Made by a program: the position numbers and the translations under genes. From the NCBI GenBank assembly GCA_013396755.1, contig VWZF01003332.1, forward strand, positions 1 through 64,000: a stretch of 64,000 nt of DNA, written 5' to 3'. The stretch's first letter is position 1. Every line of letters starts with the position of its first letter. Positions 10,388 to 21,185 of the stretch are shown in pieces. The DNA is from Sclerurus mexicanus (taxonomy: Eukaryota; Chordata; Aves; Passeriformes; Furnariidae). The notes beneath the pieces were generated by a model. The model had not been told where the DNA came from, did not search any database, and was given only the letters and a program-made list of their open reading frames with translations.

Positions 10388-13080
10388 TTGAACAATATTT
10401 TTGAGATTTTATTTTCTAGGAAACACTCCCTCAGATATCCAGTCCTCAGTGCTTTTGGTTCCCTTTAAGTAACATCATGAATGCAAACATGAATATAACA
10501 GAAATTAAGACAATTTTGAGAGTAGCAACATTTTGTGGGAAATCCTGGAATGCCCATCTTCAGAAAAATTATGCTATTCTAGTTAGTAATGTGCATGGGA
10601 CAAGTATTTGCCTAAGCAGCATCCACAGAGACATAAGCTGAAGTGTGTAAGCTTTAGAGAAGTTTATTCTCTGTGATTTGTTCCACGAGTTAAAAAAAAG
10701 TCGCTTAATTGTTAAAATTCTTTCACTTAGGCCATACCAAACAACTGTTGGTAAACTCAACCTTGTGAAGCCTTTATCTCATCTAGAATACTACAGTTAC
10801 TCAGTTACTCAAAAATACAGTTACTCAAAATATTTCACTAATCACCCAGAACTCATGTAAAATTCATAGTACCCCATAGGTTTGGCATACTTCATAGGTC
10901 TAGAAACACTTTTATTATACATTTAACTACACCAAACAGTGCTTTCAGTAAAGGAACAAAGACACACTGTTTGTTCTTGTTTTCTTGAAACACACTTTCT
11001 ACAAGCTGGGGATAAATTGCCAAAACTGATAAAAGTGCTGATCTGTGAGTGGGACTATCTAACCTTGCCTAGACATAAAGTGCCTGCAGTGCAATCTGGC
11101 TGGCTGCCCTGCTGCCACTGCTCAGTGTTACCCATGTAGTAAAGCAATGTCTGGCAAGTGTGGTTGGAGTAGTTAAGAGAAAGACAAGTCTCCCAGACCA
11201 AAGGATTTTTTCTATTCTTTGTTCAGTTCTCAGACGCTTTAAAAATGGGATTAGAATGATAATGCCCTGATTTATATGCTAACATTCCCTTCCACAAATA
11301 TGTTCAAAGCAATATCAACCTTTTTAGAGGCAAAACCAGGAATAAGTGTGCTTACATCTGATGGCTGTTTCTATTAATAACTTACTGGTTTTAGGAATGG
11401 TTTGAAAGTGAGCTTTTAATATGCTTCTTTCTTCTCTTTGGTGCAGTGAGAAGGTAAGCAACATTATGTTACTAAATGAAGTTAAACATACAACAGGAGT
11501 CCAGACCGCAGGTCCACCCCACCCAAAAATGCACTAAAAATCCTAAAATCTTTCCCATATTTCAGTCATCTTTGCTGAGAAACCAGGCAGAAGTAACACT
11601 GATTGGTCATCCACGTTTCAAAAGCATTCCTTTGGCTATTGCTTCCCTTCTATTCTTCCACCCAGCTGATAGTACACAAGACCTAGAGTTTCCCATCATT
11701 GAGGCTGAGTCACTAAGGGTGAAAATCACCCTTCTTCTTGCTTAGCAAGTGCCCTGGAGTTTTCAGACCTGCAGAAGCATCAGAGAGGGAGTGCCAGATT
11801 ATGTTACTTCAGTAGCAATAGTGGCCCTGAGTAACAGAGGTTAAATCTGAAATGGCAACAAGTGCTAGTGCAGCAGTGTTGTGCAGCATCTATGCAACAG
11901 ATAAGCCCAAACATTTCAAATCTATTAACACTCACTTTGGTTTCATGTAACAAAAGCTATCACACAAAATGTGAAGCTGTAAGCATGGAGAATATTGCTT
12001 CTTATTGTTCTTCTACTTAAATTAGAATTTATATGCTGATGCTAAAAAATTACTTCCACTTGTAATTGGAGGTGCTGTATCTTGCACCCATAAATTCACT
12101 CATGTTTATTCCATTTTGAAACCCACAATATATTTTGGATTTCTTTTCATTCATTGCTAAATTTGTGTGTGAAAAATGTTTAGCAGTTTTCTCTTTTTCT
12201 ACACACAGCAAATGAAAAGAATTAAGACAAGACCTCGCATTAACAGAAGATTTCCATTACAGCCCTACCACTATCACTGAGATCCAGACTGGCAGTATTA
12301 GAATAAAATTTTTGAATCTTAAACTGAAAGTAGTTGTCTTGTGCACTAGAACAGGCTATTCCTTGCTCCCATTTCATGTGAGACACTAGAGAATGAATAT
12401 GTGATTTGCCTCTCTCACAGACGTTAAAACCTTTTTATCATAATAGCAGACAAAACCTTTATAAAACAACTATTTGAGTCCTATCTGCACTGTCGCATGG
12501 AAATCTCTCAGCATCTTGATCAACCCAGCTGAAAGCCTGGCTTATCTTCTAGCTCTGTCTTTTGTCACAGTATCATCAGAATAGCAGGGCAAGCCATGAG
12601 AAGAGTTGTCCATATGAGGTGCTTATTCTTACACTACATCTCACCATCACAGCTTGCTCAGTCTTTAGTATTTGCCCCTCTCCATGCAAAGAGAACACTA
12701 AGTACACAAAGTCAATCTCAAGATGTGCTTGATATGGAGAAATCAGGCAAAGTGAATTAAAGCCAAAACTATCTAATCACAGGACAAGTAAATTATATAT
12801 AATTTTGTAGATTTGTTTTTTTGAAGTTGCCAAGAATAGGAGCCACGACTTATTGCAATTCAGTGGGAACTATTAAATTTCAACTATTTTAGTCGGAACA
12901 TCAGAATAAAAGCTGTAAGGCATTTTCATCCAGTCTTTATTTGGAACACAAGCCAGGGAGATCCCTAGTCTGGTTTAGTTCATAGGCCCTACACATATAA
13001 GGAAACTGCCAATTTTCTGTTACAGGATTCCCCCCCACCCCTCCCCCAAATGGTATCAGTTGGGATTGAAGCATAATTAC
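10388..13080. other. Pseudogene intron where the first CUB1 exon is expected; none found
   Basis: The counterpart of TMPRSS7 exon 7 (229 bp) should lie here. No frame with the CUB motif DSLTIYDSL or its like was seen, so the exon is either deleted or unrecognisable. The rest is AT-rich unique sequence with no clear repeats. Confidence 0.5.
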
Positions 13081-13113
13081 CTGATTTTAGCATCACATCG
13101 TATTCTGTGGAAT
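13081..13113 (-). pseudogene. TTSP pseudogene: 33-bp linker microexon
   Basis: A 33-bp segment between acceptor AATTTCAGTTTCAG and donor GTAATTAT is open in the phase 1/1 frame, giving DSTEYDVMLKS. TMPRSS7 has a 39-bp microexon with the same phases between the SEA and CUB1 exons. Protein similarity is negligible at this length, so the call rests on splice sites, phase and order. Confidence 0.5.
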
Positions 13114-13206
13114 CTGAAACTGAAATTTAATAACTATCAGCTACACAAGCCAAAGACAAACACCAGAAAGAAATAGAATAGATATTAAATGACAGTACGT
13201 AGTTAC

Positions 13207-13253
13207 CAAAAATCTCCTTTATAACAAGATCAAAATCTTTCTCTCCAGAAGAA
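13207..13253 (-). pseudogene. TTSP pseudogene: possible fragment of third SEA exon
   Basis: After acceptor ACTTGTTCAG a phase 2 frame encodes SSGEKDFDLVIKEIF and then meets GTAACT in phase 1. These are the phases of TMPRSS7 exon 5, but that exon is 194 bp and this one would be 47 bp. The short SGE...DL pattern recalls the same part of the mammalian C3orf52 protein. Either most of the exon is lost or the match is chance. Confidence 0.4.
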
Positions 13254-14295
13254 CTGAACAAGTTAGTTGCTTGTTAACTGCAGATTTCTTTTTGTTCTAG
13301 TGGGGTTAATTTCTTAAGAGAAGCAAACATATCTTGTGGTGCCTGGAATGTATTCCATTAGTAAGCTCGAAGTCCAAATTTCCATTCACTGTGAAAGAAA
13401 AAAAATGCATCATAAATACACTCTAATTACTATTTTGGACATAATTTCCACTGGTCTACACATTTGCCTGGCAAAGTTTCATAGCCCGTTGAACTCCTGT
13501 GCAAAGAGTTGCAGATGAATATGGGGGCAAAGAGCTCTCTTGTTTAACAATGGGTTTTGCTATACTGTAGAAATACTTTGAAAATATGCTGCTTAAAAAG
13601 TTACACCCTGAGGCTGAAAACTACCCTTCACAAAATCCTTGCAATAATTTTTATGGATTTGGATGTTACTATTTCTGCTGTATAATTACACATAAGATCA
13701 TGTTACAACTTCAGAAACATTGTACTTTTTTTTTAACTGAGTTTAGCACCATATGGCAACAATTTTATGCCCATACCCTGATACAGCATTTCACAGAATT
13801 GTTGTTCAAAGAAACAATCTTATTGTGTATTATGGAAAGTATTACTTCAGTGATTCAAAGAGACAATTCATCACACTCCTTTCAAAATGGCCTGTGGACT
13901 GACCTTTCAGAGTTTTCAGAAACTACCAGGGTAGTAGTAGCCATCTGCTCAATGCATTTATGCCTCTCACCAGGAGATTAAGTGGAATGTCTTGCCCAAA
14001 ATTATACATTTAATTTTTGATAGGTTAAAAAGGAACTTAATTTGAATAGACAAAACCAAAATAAGATTCTGCAAGTGCCGAGTTGTTATTTCAGAAGTTA
14101 GAAGTAGATGAATAGGCTACAAAACAATCCATAAAACAAGGAACAATTAATCAGACTTGATTTCTCTCACCAATTCTACAGGGCAAGACAGAAATCACTC
14201 TACTAGCTTAGCTCATATACTTAAGTTCATTTCTGCATTTTTAATTCTCTTATGGAGATCTGCATGTTCTTCCAGATACCTGAAAGAGTACCTAC

Positions 14296-14362
14296 CTGAA
14301 AGCAGCCACTATGGACTTCAAGTAGTACTTTCCCCAAGAAGGAAGACTCATGTTTCTGCCAA
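14296..14362 (-). pseudogene. TTSP pseudogene: second SEA exon with 1-bp loss
   Basis: The segment runs from acceptor TTAATCATCAG to donor GTAGGT. Most of it reads MSLPSWGKYYLKSIVAAF in the frame that leaves in phase 2, matching SFSKFYKQSTVSEV of TMPRSS7 exon 4. Phase 0 entry is incompatible with that frame: the exon is 67 bp where TMPRSS7 has 68. A 1-bp deletion near the 5' end is inferred. Confidence 0.65.
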
Positions 14363-15246
14363 CTGATGATTAAATAGCGGTAAAAGAAAATGCAAAGCAT
14401 TATATTTCAGTGCCAATATAATCTCTTATGCTATAAAGCATTTGTTTTTTTCTTCCTTTCCTCTTCCTTACACCCTCACTCACATCACAAGCACTATTCA
14501 TCATTTCCACAAAATGTATCAAATAAGATCATAAATTTGCATTAAATTCCACTAAAATAAAAAAGTGCATCTAAGTTACATCACATTTCAAGGCTATTGA
14601 GATAGCTCTTGATAATTAGCAATGAAAAAACAAACCTTTATTAATACATTTATATTTTTGTTTCAGTCTTTAAATTTCCAGCACATAATCTGGGCATGAG
14701 CAACTTGTATTGGCTGTGCACAAAGCAGCTTTGAGACACTAGATTAGCTCTTTTGGGAAATACAGTCTAACAGAGAACTGCTTTGTCTTTAAGACTGCTG
14801 TTCACATGTACCTAGGAAACAGTATTGATCTCAGAAATAGAAACTGATAAGAAGTGCAAGAAAGCAAGCATTTTTGTGAGTGATAAAGGAAAACAGAAGT
14901 TTAAGCATTGAACTGGAGATATTAAAAAAATAAAGATAAAAATGTAGAAGGAAGAGAGTTTGAATAAAGTAAAACAAAACCACTCTATTTTCTTCAAGAT
15001 AAGTAATTTTTCTATAACCTTGAAACCCACAGGTTTATTTTCTAGAAAACATTGACCTTACTATAACACACATAGCCCTATCTGTCTAGCTACATTCCTA
15101 AATCTGAAAACTGCCAAAGCTCTTGCTAGCTTTAAGCTTACTATTTTGAAGGGGAAAAAAAGGGTTATGACTATCTGGAATCCTCTCCCCAGTCTGATTC
15201 TGTAAAAATATTTATAAATAATTGCTCTATTTATGTGGGAACTTAC

Positions 15247-15371
15247 ATAACTTTGGATTGCTTCTGCTTGCATGGGGAATTTCTGTGATACTGGATCATT
15301 GAGGTCATTTGTGTGAGTCAAATTAGGAATTTCTAGATTTCCACCAACATAAATAAGGGAGAAAGCTGGAG
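15247..15371 (-). pseudogene. TTSP pseudogene: first SEA exon, open frame
   Basis: A long pyrimidine tract and CAG acceptor precede a 125-bp open frame with FSLIYVGGNLEIPN and FPMQAEAIQSY, ending at a strong GTAAGT donor. Phase 1 in and phase 0 out match TMPRSS7 exon 3 (131 bp). Similarity to that exon is limited to the general strand-loop-helix pattern of a SEA domain start. Confidence 0.6.
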
Positions 15372-16092
15372 CTGAGAAAAAAAAAAACAACCAATCCAAA
15401 ACCTTAAAAATTACCTCCTCCACACCAAAAAAAACCAAAAAAACAACAAACCCAAAACAACCAAGATAAAAAAATTAGCGCATCTAATAATGTTACAGAA
15501 AAGCTTCCAGTACAAGAGGCTTGCAGACGCATGTATTTGTGCTTTGCATCTGTAGGTATTAGTTCTTAGGAGAAACATGCAGTAATAGCCAAGCACTGAG
15601 TCAGTCTCACTGACAGATTAGGGCCCAGCAGGTAAGGAGAGGAATGAGGTATAGGTTCAGACAAGCATTTTTACTAGGAAGATTTAATTGTTAAGCTTCC
15701 GGTTTTTTGCTGTGCTATCCTCCTGAAGAGGCATGGATTTAATGGCTATGTGCTGAAATTTGGGAAGGTGTATACATAAGTTAGGTACACATTCTATTTT
15801 TTAAAAAGGGGAATAGAAGATAAACAACTAATTCCCGTAGGTTCTTGAGAAAGATGACAGTTATAATAGTTATGATAATCAGAGTAAAAAAAAAAAGATA
15901 TAAAATGAATACCTTCAATATTCTTGTGCAACTATTAACTGCTAAGTGTGGTGCATTTTGTTGCTTTAGCAAAGACAATAAGGAGAAGGGAAAGTCAAAA
16001 GTTTAGGTGCACATTATGTGCTCAGCTGCTTAGTGCAGAGCTTTTCAGAGTGAAAATAATCCCCGGTGTGGTCTGGATAGGATGGGTAACAC

Positions 16093-16207
16093 AGAATGAA
16101 TAGTGCAGGACTAGCAGAATTACTGTAACTGTTAAAGAAACTACAGGCAATATGCCTAGGGGCCACCTCCTCCAGAAACACAACCTCATCCATTTGAAGA
16201 AATCATA
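16093..16207 (-). pseudogene. TTSP pseudogene: probable transmembrane exon
   Basis: An open frame encodes YDFFKWMRLCFWRRWP followed by a hydrophobic stretch LPVVSLTVTVILLVL. Basic residues before the helix fit a type II anchor. It lies directly upstream of the first SEA exon, as in TMPRSS7. Exact borders are uncertain: AAAAG before the Tyr codon gives the expected phase 0 entry but lacks a pyrimidine tract, and the phase 1 donor would be a weak GTGTTA. Confidence 0.5.
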
Positions 16208-16585
16208 CTTTTGTCATAAGCCATCTTGGTATGTTGGGTAGTAGCAAATATGCAGACTTTCCTAGAGAATGACACAGGAAGGGATTGATTAGTAAGACAA
16301 CAAAGAAGAACTATTGTATCACATTTTAGTATATTTACTCTTTTAGTTTTAAAGTGGTTACAATTGAGGTAATATCTTTCGTGTTATCAGCTATATCACA
16401 TATGAAACCCACATCTTTTTGGCTGCTTGCTTGCTGCATGCATTTCAATCTATGAAAGCAGGGGGGGAAATTATTATCAGTTTGGTTAGGAGCAATTTAT
16501 AAAGAACAGAGATCAATACACACCAGAGTGGACAGGGAGATAATTTACTGTGTTTTTGCAATAAAACTTAGCTGGTGCCTCTTAC

Positions 16586-16640
16586 CTGCCCTGCAGTGCA
16601 CTCAGTGTCTGGAGCTGGTATGCTGTACACAGAAATCCTG
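16586..16640 (-). pseudogene. Exon-like cassette, possible cytoplasmic-tail exon of the TTSP pseudogene
   Basis: A 55-bp segment has a strong acceptor (TTTCCCCTCCAG) and donor (GTAAGAGG) and one open frame, RISVYSIPAPDTECTAGQ, that ends in phase 0, as required before the transmembrane exon. There is no recognisable homology and no start codon. It may be chance. Confidence 0.25.
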
Positions 16641-18350
16641 CTGGAGGGGAAAGCCCACATCATGATGCTGTGACACAAGCGCCTTTTGGCAAATCTAGTA
16701 ACAAACACCTAAATGAGCCTCATTTCTTATAACTCAGAATAGCATGCTACTCTCCCCACCACTCACACTGGGCTTATTTCCCCTTTGCCATACTGCCTGA
16801 AGTTGGAGCCAGCTGATCTGCAATTAAAGAAGGTGGGGTGGAAAAGTTACCATCATTGTAACTCTTTGTTTTCCTACCTGGCTAGGTAGAATATGGATCC
16901 CATAATTTCAAAACAGATCATGTCTTTCAGAAAAAATAGAGTACAGAAATAATTTATCACACAGTACAAAGGTCATGCAAGCAATTTACAAAGTCCCAGA
17001 CCAACATATATGAGATAACTTCTAAAAAACACCCAGTGGAATTCACAGAACGTTGATGAGAGAGAAGAAATGCTCAATTCCACAGACCACCCAAATTTTC
17101 CAGTCTCAAGCTGGTAAATGTAACTGCAAAGTAATTCATGTTCACATTTCTTGTTTGAAAGAAAAGCTAGTTTTAAGTCAGCAAATCAACAAGTTCAGCC
17201 TATTTTGCTTGTAAAATAGGAAAATCAAAGATGCATGTGGGGTAATAACATATTTTATATGTGTTGAGAAAGACAGCACAAAGAACAAAACCTAGAAAAC
17301 TAAAACATGGCCAAGAAACCTTACCCCATAAAAACCCCTCAAAACAAACAAAGGAAAAAAAAACAACTCAAAACCCCACAAACACAGACTGCAAAAGGGA
17401 TTAGTTGGAAGGCAATCCTCACAGCTCAGAAATTCAAGCTACAACTGCAGACACATGGCTTTGTTCAAGTCCTCTTTTTTTCAACAGCCTGTCTGCTCCC
17501 CACACAACCTGCTGATTGATACTTTGCCGCTTCCTTTATGGAAACTAAAAAAAACACAGAAAAAGCCTAGAGGAAACCAAACCATTTTTTCCTAAAAATT
17601 GTATCAGGATCTTTCAGAAACATCAGTTTTACTTGGGCAAGGACAAGATCATTGCAAAAACTCACATCGTTATATTTACTCATCTTGTTAAGGTTGCTTG
17701 AAGCTAAAGAGTTCAAATTCTTAGGTGGATTAACTTGAATATAAAGAAATGAAGGCAGGAAATAAAAGAGTTAGTAGCTCCAAATCATGCAGTTAATTAA
17801 AGCTGGAGAAGGAATAAGCATGGAACAAATCATTACTCATAAATCTTCAAAAATTAGGGCCCTATGGATTTGAAAGGATAGAGTTCATCTTCTGCAATCT
17901 CTTCTCTCCCCTTCTGCCTGTCAGCTATTCTTGGTGGACAAGACAGAGAAAGTAGTATTTGCAAGAGTGCAAATAGTTGATTGCTGCTCCACAGTTACTT
18001 CTGTATTGACCATACACATCTCAGAAGAAAGAACTGAGTACGCCTTAAGCTCTCTATGTGATCAATTATATCTTCAGCTTCCTGACAGGATTGCACCTGC
18101 ACTTATGTGCCACCTGGAAAAGAAATGCAAAGTGCCAGATGTTTATTATTCAGCTCCTCCTGTGTCTCCAGACATCTGCACAGAACAATCATCACAAGGA
18201 ACAACCTCTTCCTTATTCACCAAGGTTTGAGAAAAGGATAGTTATTACTCCTGTATGTGAATTCCAGAATCAGCAACAGACATGCAAAGAAATTCCACCA
18301 CTGAACAGTTTTTCCAAGTATGATTTTTAATGAAGATATCCAGGACATGC
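16641..18350. other. Spacer between TMPRSS7 and the TTSP pseudogene
   Basis: Only about 1.7 kb separate the TMPRSS7 poly(A) signal from the leftmost candidate upstream exon of the pseudogene. I see no exon with homology and no clear promoter element. The segment is AT-rich. Confidence 0.5.
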
Positions 18351-18356
18351 TTTATT
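18351..18356 (-). promoter_or_regulatory. TMPRSS7: Poly(A) signal AATAAA of TMPRSS7
   Basis: A perfect AATAAA on the minus strand lies 20 bp after the TAG stop. If used, the 3' UTR would be only about 40-50 nt. Longer 3' ends further downstream cannot be excluded. Confidence 0.7.
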
Positions 18357-18376
18357 CCACAGAAGCATTTTTCAAG

Positions 18377-18547
18377 CTACAAGACTGAAGGCACATATTT
18401 GTGAATCCATGGTGCAAAATTTGACACTTTTGTGTAGACACCTGGGAAATTTGGTCTTCCACATCCATAACCCCAGCTCACAATGCCAGTCAAAAACCAT
18501 TTTCCATCTCCATTGCTTTGACACGACAATGGTCCACCAGAATCACC
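18377..18547 (-). CDS. TMPRSS7: TMPRSS7 coding exon 18 (catalytic Ser, stop codon)
   Basis: Residues 772-827 and the TAG stop at 18377-18379. The exon opens directly with GDSGGP, giving catalytic Ser774, and continues with VSWGYGCGRPNFPGVY and a final amphipathic helix WIHKYVP. Cys800 is at the position that pairs with Cys770 beside the S1 pocket. The acceptor is TTACTTTTAG, in phase 0. Confidence 0.96.
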   Translation of the reverse strand, partial: GDSGGPLSCQSNGDGKWFLTGIVSWGYGCGRPNFPGVYTKVSNFAPWIHKYVPSVL

Positions 18548-19236
18548 CTAAAAGTAACAGATTGAGTTGTATGTGTTTACATGAAATATAAAAACTGGGG
18601 GAAAATCCACAGATATTTTATCTGAGTAATTTCAACAGTAATTATATTTTCAGATTCACATAGTTCAAACCATTAATAGTTTGAGTTTTTTTAAAGCAGA
18701 TAAGACTGCACAGTTGTACCAAAGCTTTCTCTTTCACAAGAAAGAAGGCTAGCTCTCATTCTTTAGAGACACTAATAAAGATATTACTTTTCATGGACTA
18801 GATTTCAAATTTTTTTTTCCTGGCCTCAAACTTACAGCTAAACCCCAAATCTGCTACTTACTGTGTATGTACATTCATAGCTTACACAGTAATACCTCAA
18901 AAAATAGTAAGATTTAAAAAAAAAAGATAAATGCAATAAATAAAATATTTAATAATTATATAACTTTTTTCAAAATAAAGTAAATGGTAACAGATGGAGT
19001 CGCTCAATTGTTTTGTGTTTATGTTTTTTTAGTTTAAAGAAGGCAAAAGAGCTTATGTGTTCTCCTCTAGTAGATACAAATCAGCATCTAATGTTTAGGC
19101 ATACATAGTGTCTTTGTAATTAAATCAGTTAAAATGAAGTCTGTAATAGACTTCAAAGTTTTATACAGTATTTCATAATGCCATAATACAGGACAAAACA
19201 AGATATGCTCTATGCAAAGTGTGCTGAGATACATAC

Positions 19237-19373
19237 TTTACACCCATCTCTTTTCCCAGATAATAGCCCAGCACAAAACATCCTAGCTGTGATAATCCCG
19301 TATGTGGAATGACATAGTGTCTGGTCAATAATTTCTACCTCTGCTTTCTGAAGAACTGCTGAACCTTCATCAT
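19237..19373 (-). CDS. TMPRSS7: TMPRSS7 coding exon 17 (S1 pocket)
   Basis: Residues 726-771. AEVEIIDQTLC and the segment ending KRDGCK are recognisable. Asp768 corresponds to chymotrypsin residue 189 and sets Arg/Lys specificity. The next residue is Gly where trypsin-like enzymes usually have Ser or Ala. The exon enters in phase 1 and ends in phase 0 at donor GTATGTAT. Confidence 0.95.
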
Positions 19374-21185
19374 CTGGAAAACAAATTCAAAAAAAGGTGA
19401 TTCAACAGAGGTTAGCATTTTACTCATCTATTGAAATACAAAACAAGAAGTTGTCAGAAAATATCCATAGATACTTTAGGCCACTGAGTTTATTCCAGAT
19501 TCCAAACAACTGCAACAGAGTAGAAAGCTTCTTCTAAAAGGCAATTGTATAATGTGATCTTGGTCCTTTAGGCACACCAAATACAATGACATAATCACCA
19601 GGGTTGGGCAAGGAGTTTTTTCCTTGCTTTTTCAAGATGTCGCAAGACTTTTTAATTTGTTTTCTTTTTATTTTTAAAAGGAAACAGGATTTTACAGGAT
19701 TATCACATGACAGATTTGCAGTTAAGGCAGTATATCTGAACGAGCCATATCCAAGATTAAGATTAGGAGTCAGAGTTTCAAAATGCAAGTTTTGGCAGCA
19801 TAAAGAACTTGGGCATTTCTCAAAATTTGGTTCTCTCTGTCTGAAAGATTTGGTAAAACATCTCTTTCCTGTAAGCTATGTATTTTCAGAAAAACAGAAT
19901 TAAACTGAATTGTCCTCTCTTTTTAATAGAAAAGTCCAATCTCACCACCACGTGATCCTCTGGAAATCTGGGTATAGCCAAAGAAATCCCACCTATATTC
20001 AATTATGCAAGTGCTGTTTACATCACAACACTCTTTCAGTATTTGATAAAGCTAGTATGTAAAAAGGTATATTTGAGAATTACTTAAAAGACTGATTTGG
20101 CACTTTTATTGTGTAGAATGATGAAGGGAATAGAGGAAAACAGGGAAAAAGAAATACTTTTTTTTTTTTTGTGTTGCATTTATTTTTCAAGTAACCAGCT
20201 TTGAAATTTCACATATGACTAACCAGCAGCCCAAAGAGAGAAGCCATACCATGTGTCCTATCTCAGTCAGGTGATTGCCATTGGTTTTCAGCTGTATATT
20301 CTCTCACAGCTATTTACAGAGAAGCTGAATGTAGTTAAGCATGTGCGGGTCCTGGCTGTGAAGTTAACCTGGAGTTTAATTACCCGCTGCTGCCACCTTG
20401 CACCATGCACTTGTCTCTCCTACAGCCTGCCAAGAGCAATGGGGTGGCTGGGCCAGCACAGTGCCAGCAGCCCCAAAAGGGCAGGTGAGGGTGGCCCCAG
20501 GCAGGTGTAGACAAACCATCTGGACCACGTCCCTGTAGGCAGACCAAGGGAAGCCATGACACCTACACTGGAAGGGCTTTAGGAAGGTGGCCATGGGAGG
20601 GGCAGAAGCTACCACCATTCACACAAGGGAAGAGGTAGGTCAGGACAAGCTGATGGGATGGCCAGACCTACCCCTGCCATGGGGCAGCCCACAATTACAG
20701 TGGCCATTCTGTCAAGCTGCATTCCAAGGATGGAGCTGGCATCTCACAACCAGGACTGGCACTACAGGGCTGTTCAGCCTGCTGAGGCTGAAGGTGGGAG
20801 AAGGGCGACTTAGCAACTTCATCTCCCTGCAGCAAGTAGCAAAGGCTCCATTTAGGCACGCTAACGCACCTCCAAGGGTAACAAAGGCAAAAAACACCAC
20901 CATGTTAATTCAGATTAAGTGTAGATCCCTGCAAGTCTTAGCTAAAAACATGAGCCAGAAGACCTTCATATCTATGGGACCAGTACCCAATTTTCCTGAA
21001 CGTATGAAGGTATATGCACAAGGCACCTACTTACATAGGAGAGAAAACTCAAAACACTATTATTTTCTGCATGCCTTAGCAAGGCACAAAAGCCAGTGTC
21101 CTACACACACACACACACACAGAGATGTGAAGGCTGCTGTTTACCTGGGCAAAACAATTAGCTCAACTGAAGGGATAAAACTCAC
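19374..21185. other. TMPRSS7 intron 16 with a GC-richer block
   Basis: Most is AT-rich. The block 20340-20870 is clearly richer in GC and contains phrases such as gggctgttcagcctgctgagg that faintly recall CR1. It could be a very old repeat. No gene is seen. Confidence 0.4.
21102..21120. repeat. Short CA dinucleotide repeat
   Basis: About nine uninterrupted CA units lie in the intron just after TMPRSS7 exon 16. Confidence 0.95.

Larger units (their letters stand above)
222..16640 (-). pseudogene. Matriptase-like TTSP pseudogene in tandem with TMPRSS7 (continues left of window)
   Basis: Exon remnants occur in the order TM (16093-16207), SEA (15247-15371, 14296-14362, perhaps 13207-13253), linker (13081-13113), CUB (10272-10387, 9851-9948, 6547-6680), LDLa (2137-2244, 1017-1136) and protease (222-404). 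Order, sizes and most splice phases follow TMPRSS7. LDLa and CUB motifs look closest to matriptase (ST14). A working protein would sit in the plasma membrane and cleave after basic residues. Lesions: stops at 2228-2230 and 332-334, 1-bp losses in exons 14296-14362 and 222-404, donor GT changed to CT at 6545-6546, probable acceptor loss at 10388-10389, and an LDLa Cys changed to Tyr. Exons for the first half of CUB1, the middle of CUB2 and two LDLa repeats were not found. The TMPRSS7 reading next door is clean, so sequencing error is an unlikely cause. Confidence 0.85.

Noticed and set aside
15781..15978. Minus-strand hydrophobic frame considered as the transmembrane exon of the TTSP pseudogene
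   Set aside because: The hydrophobic run comes from a poly-T tract and there is no suitable splice donor. The frame at 16093-16207 has a better basic-then-hydrophobic layout.
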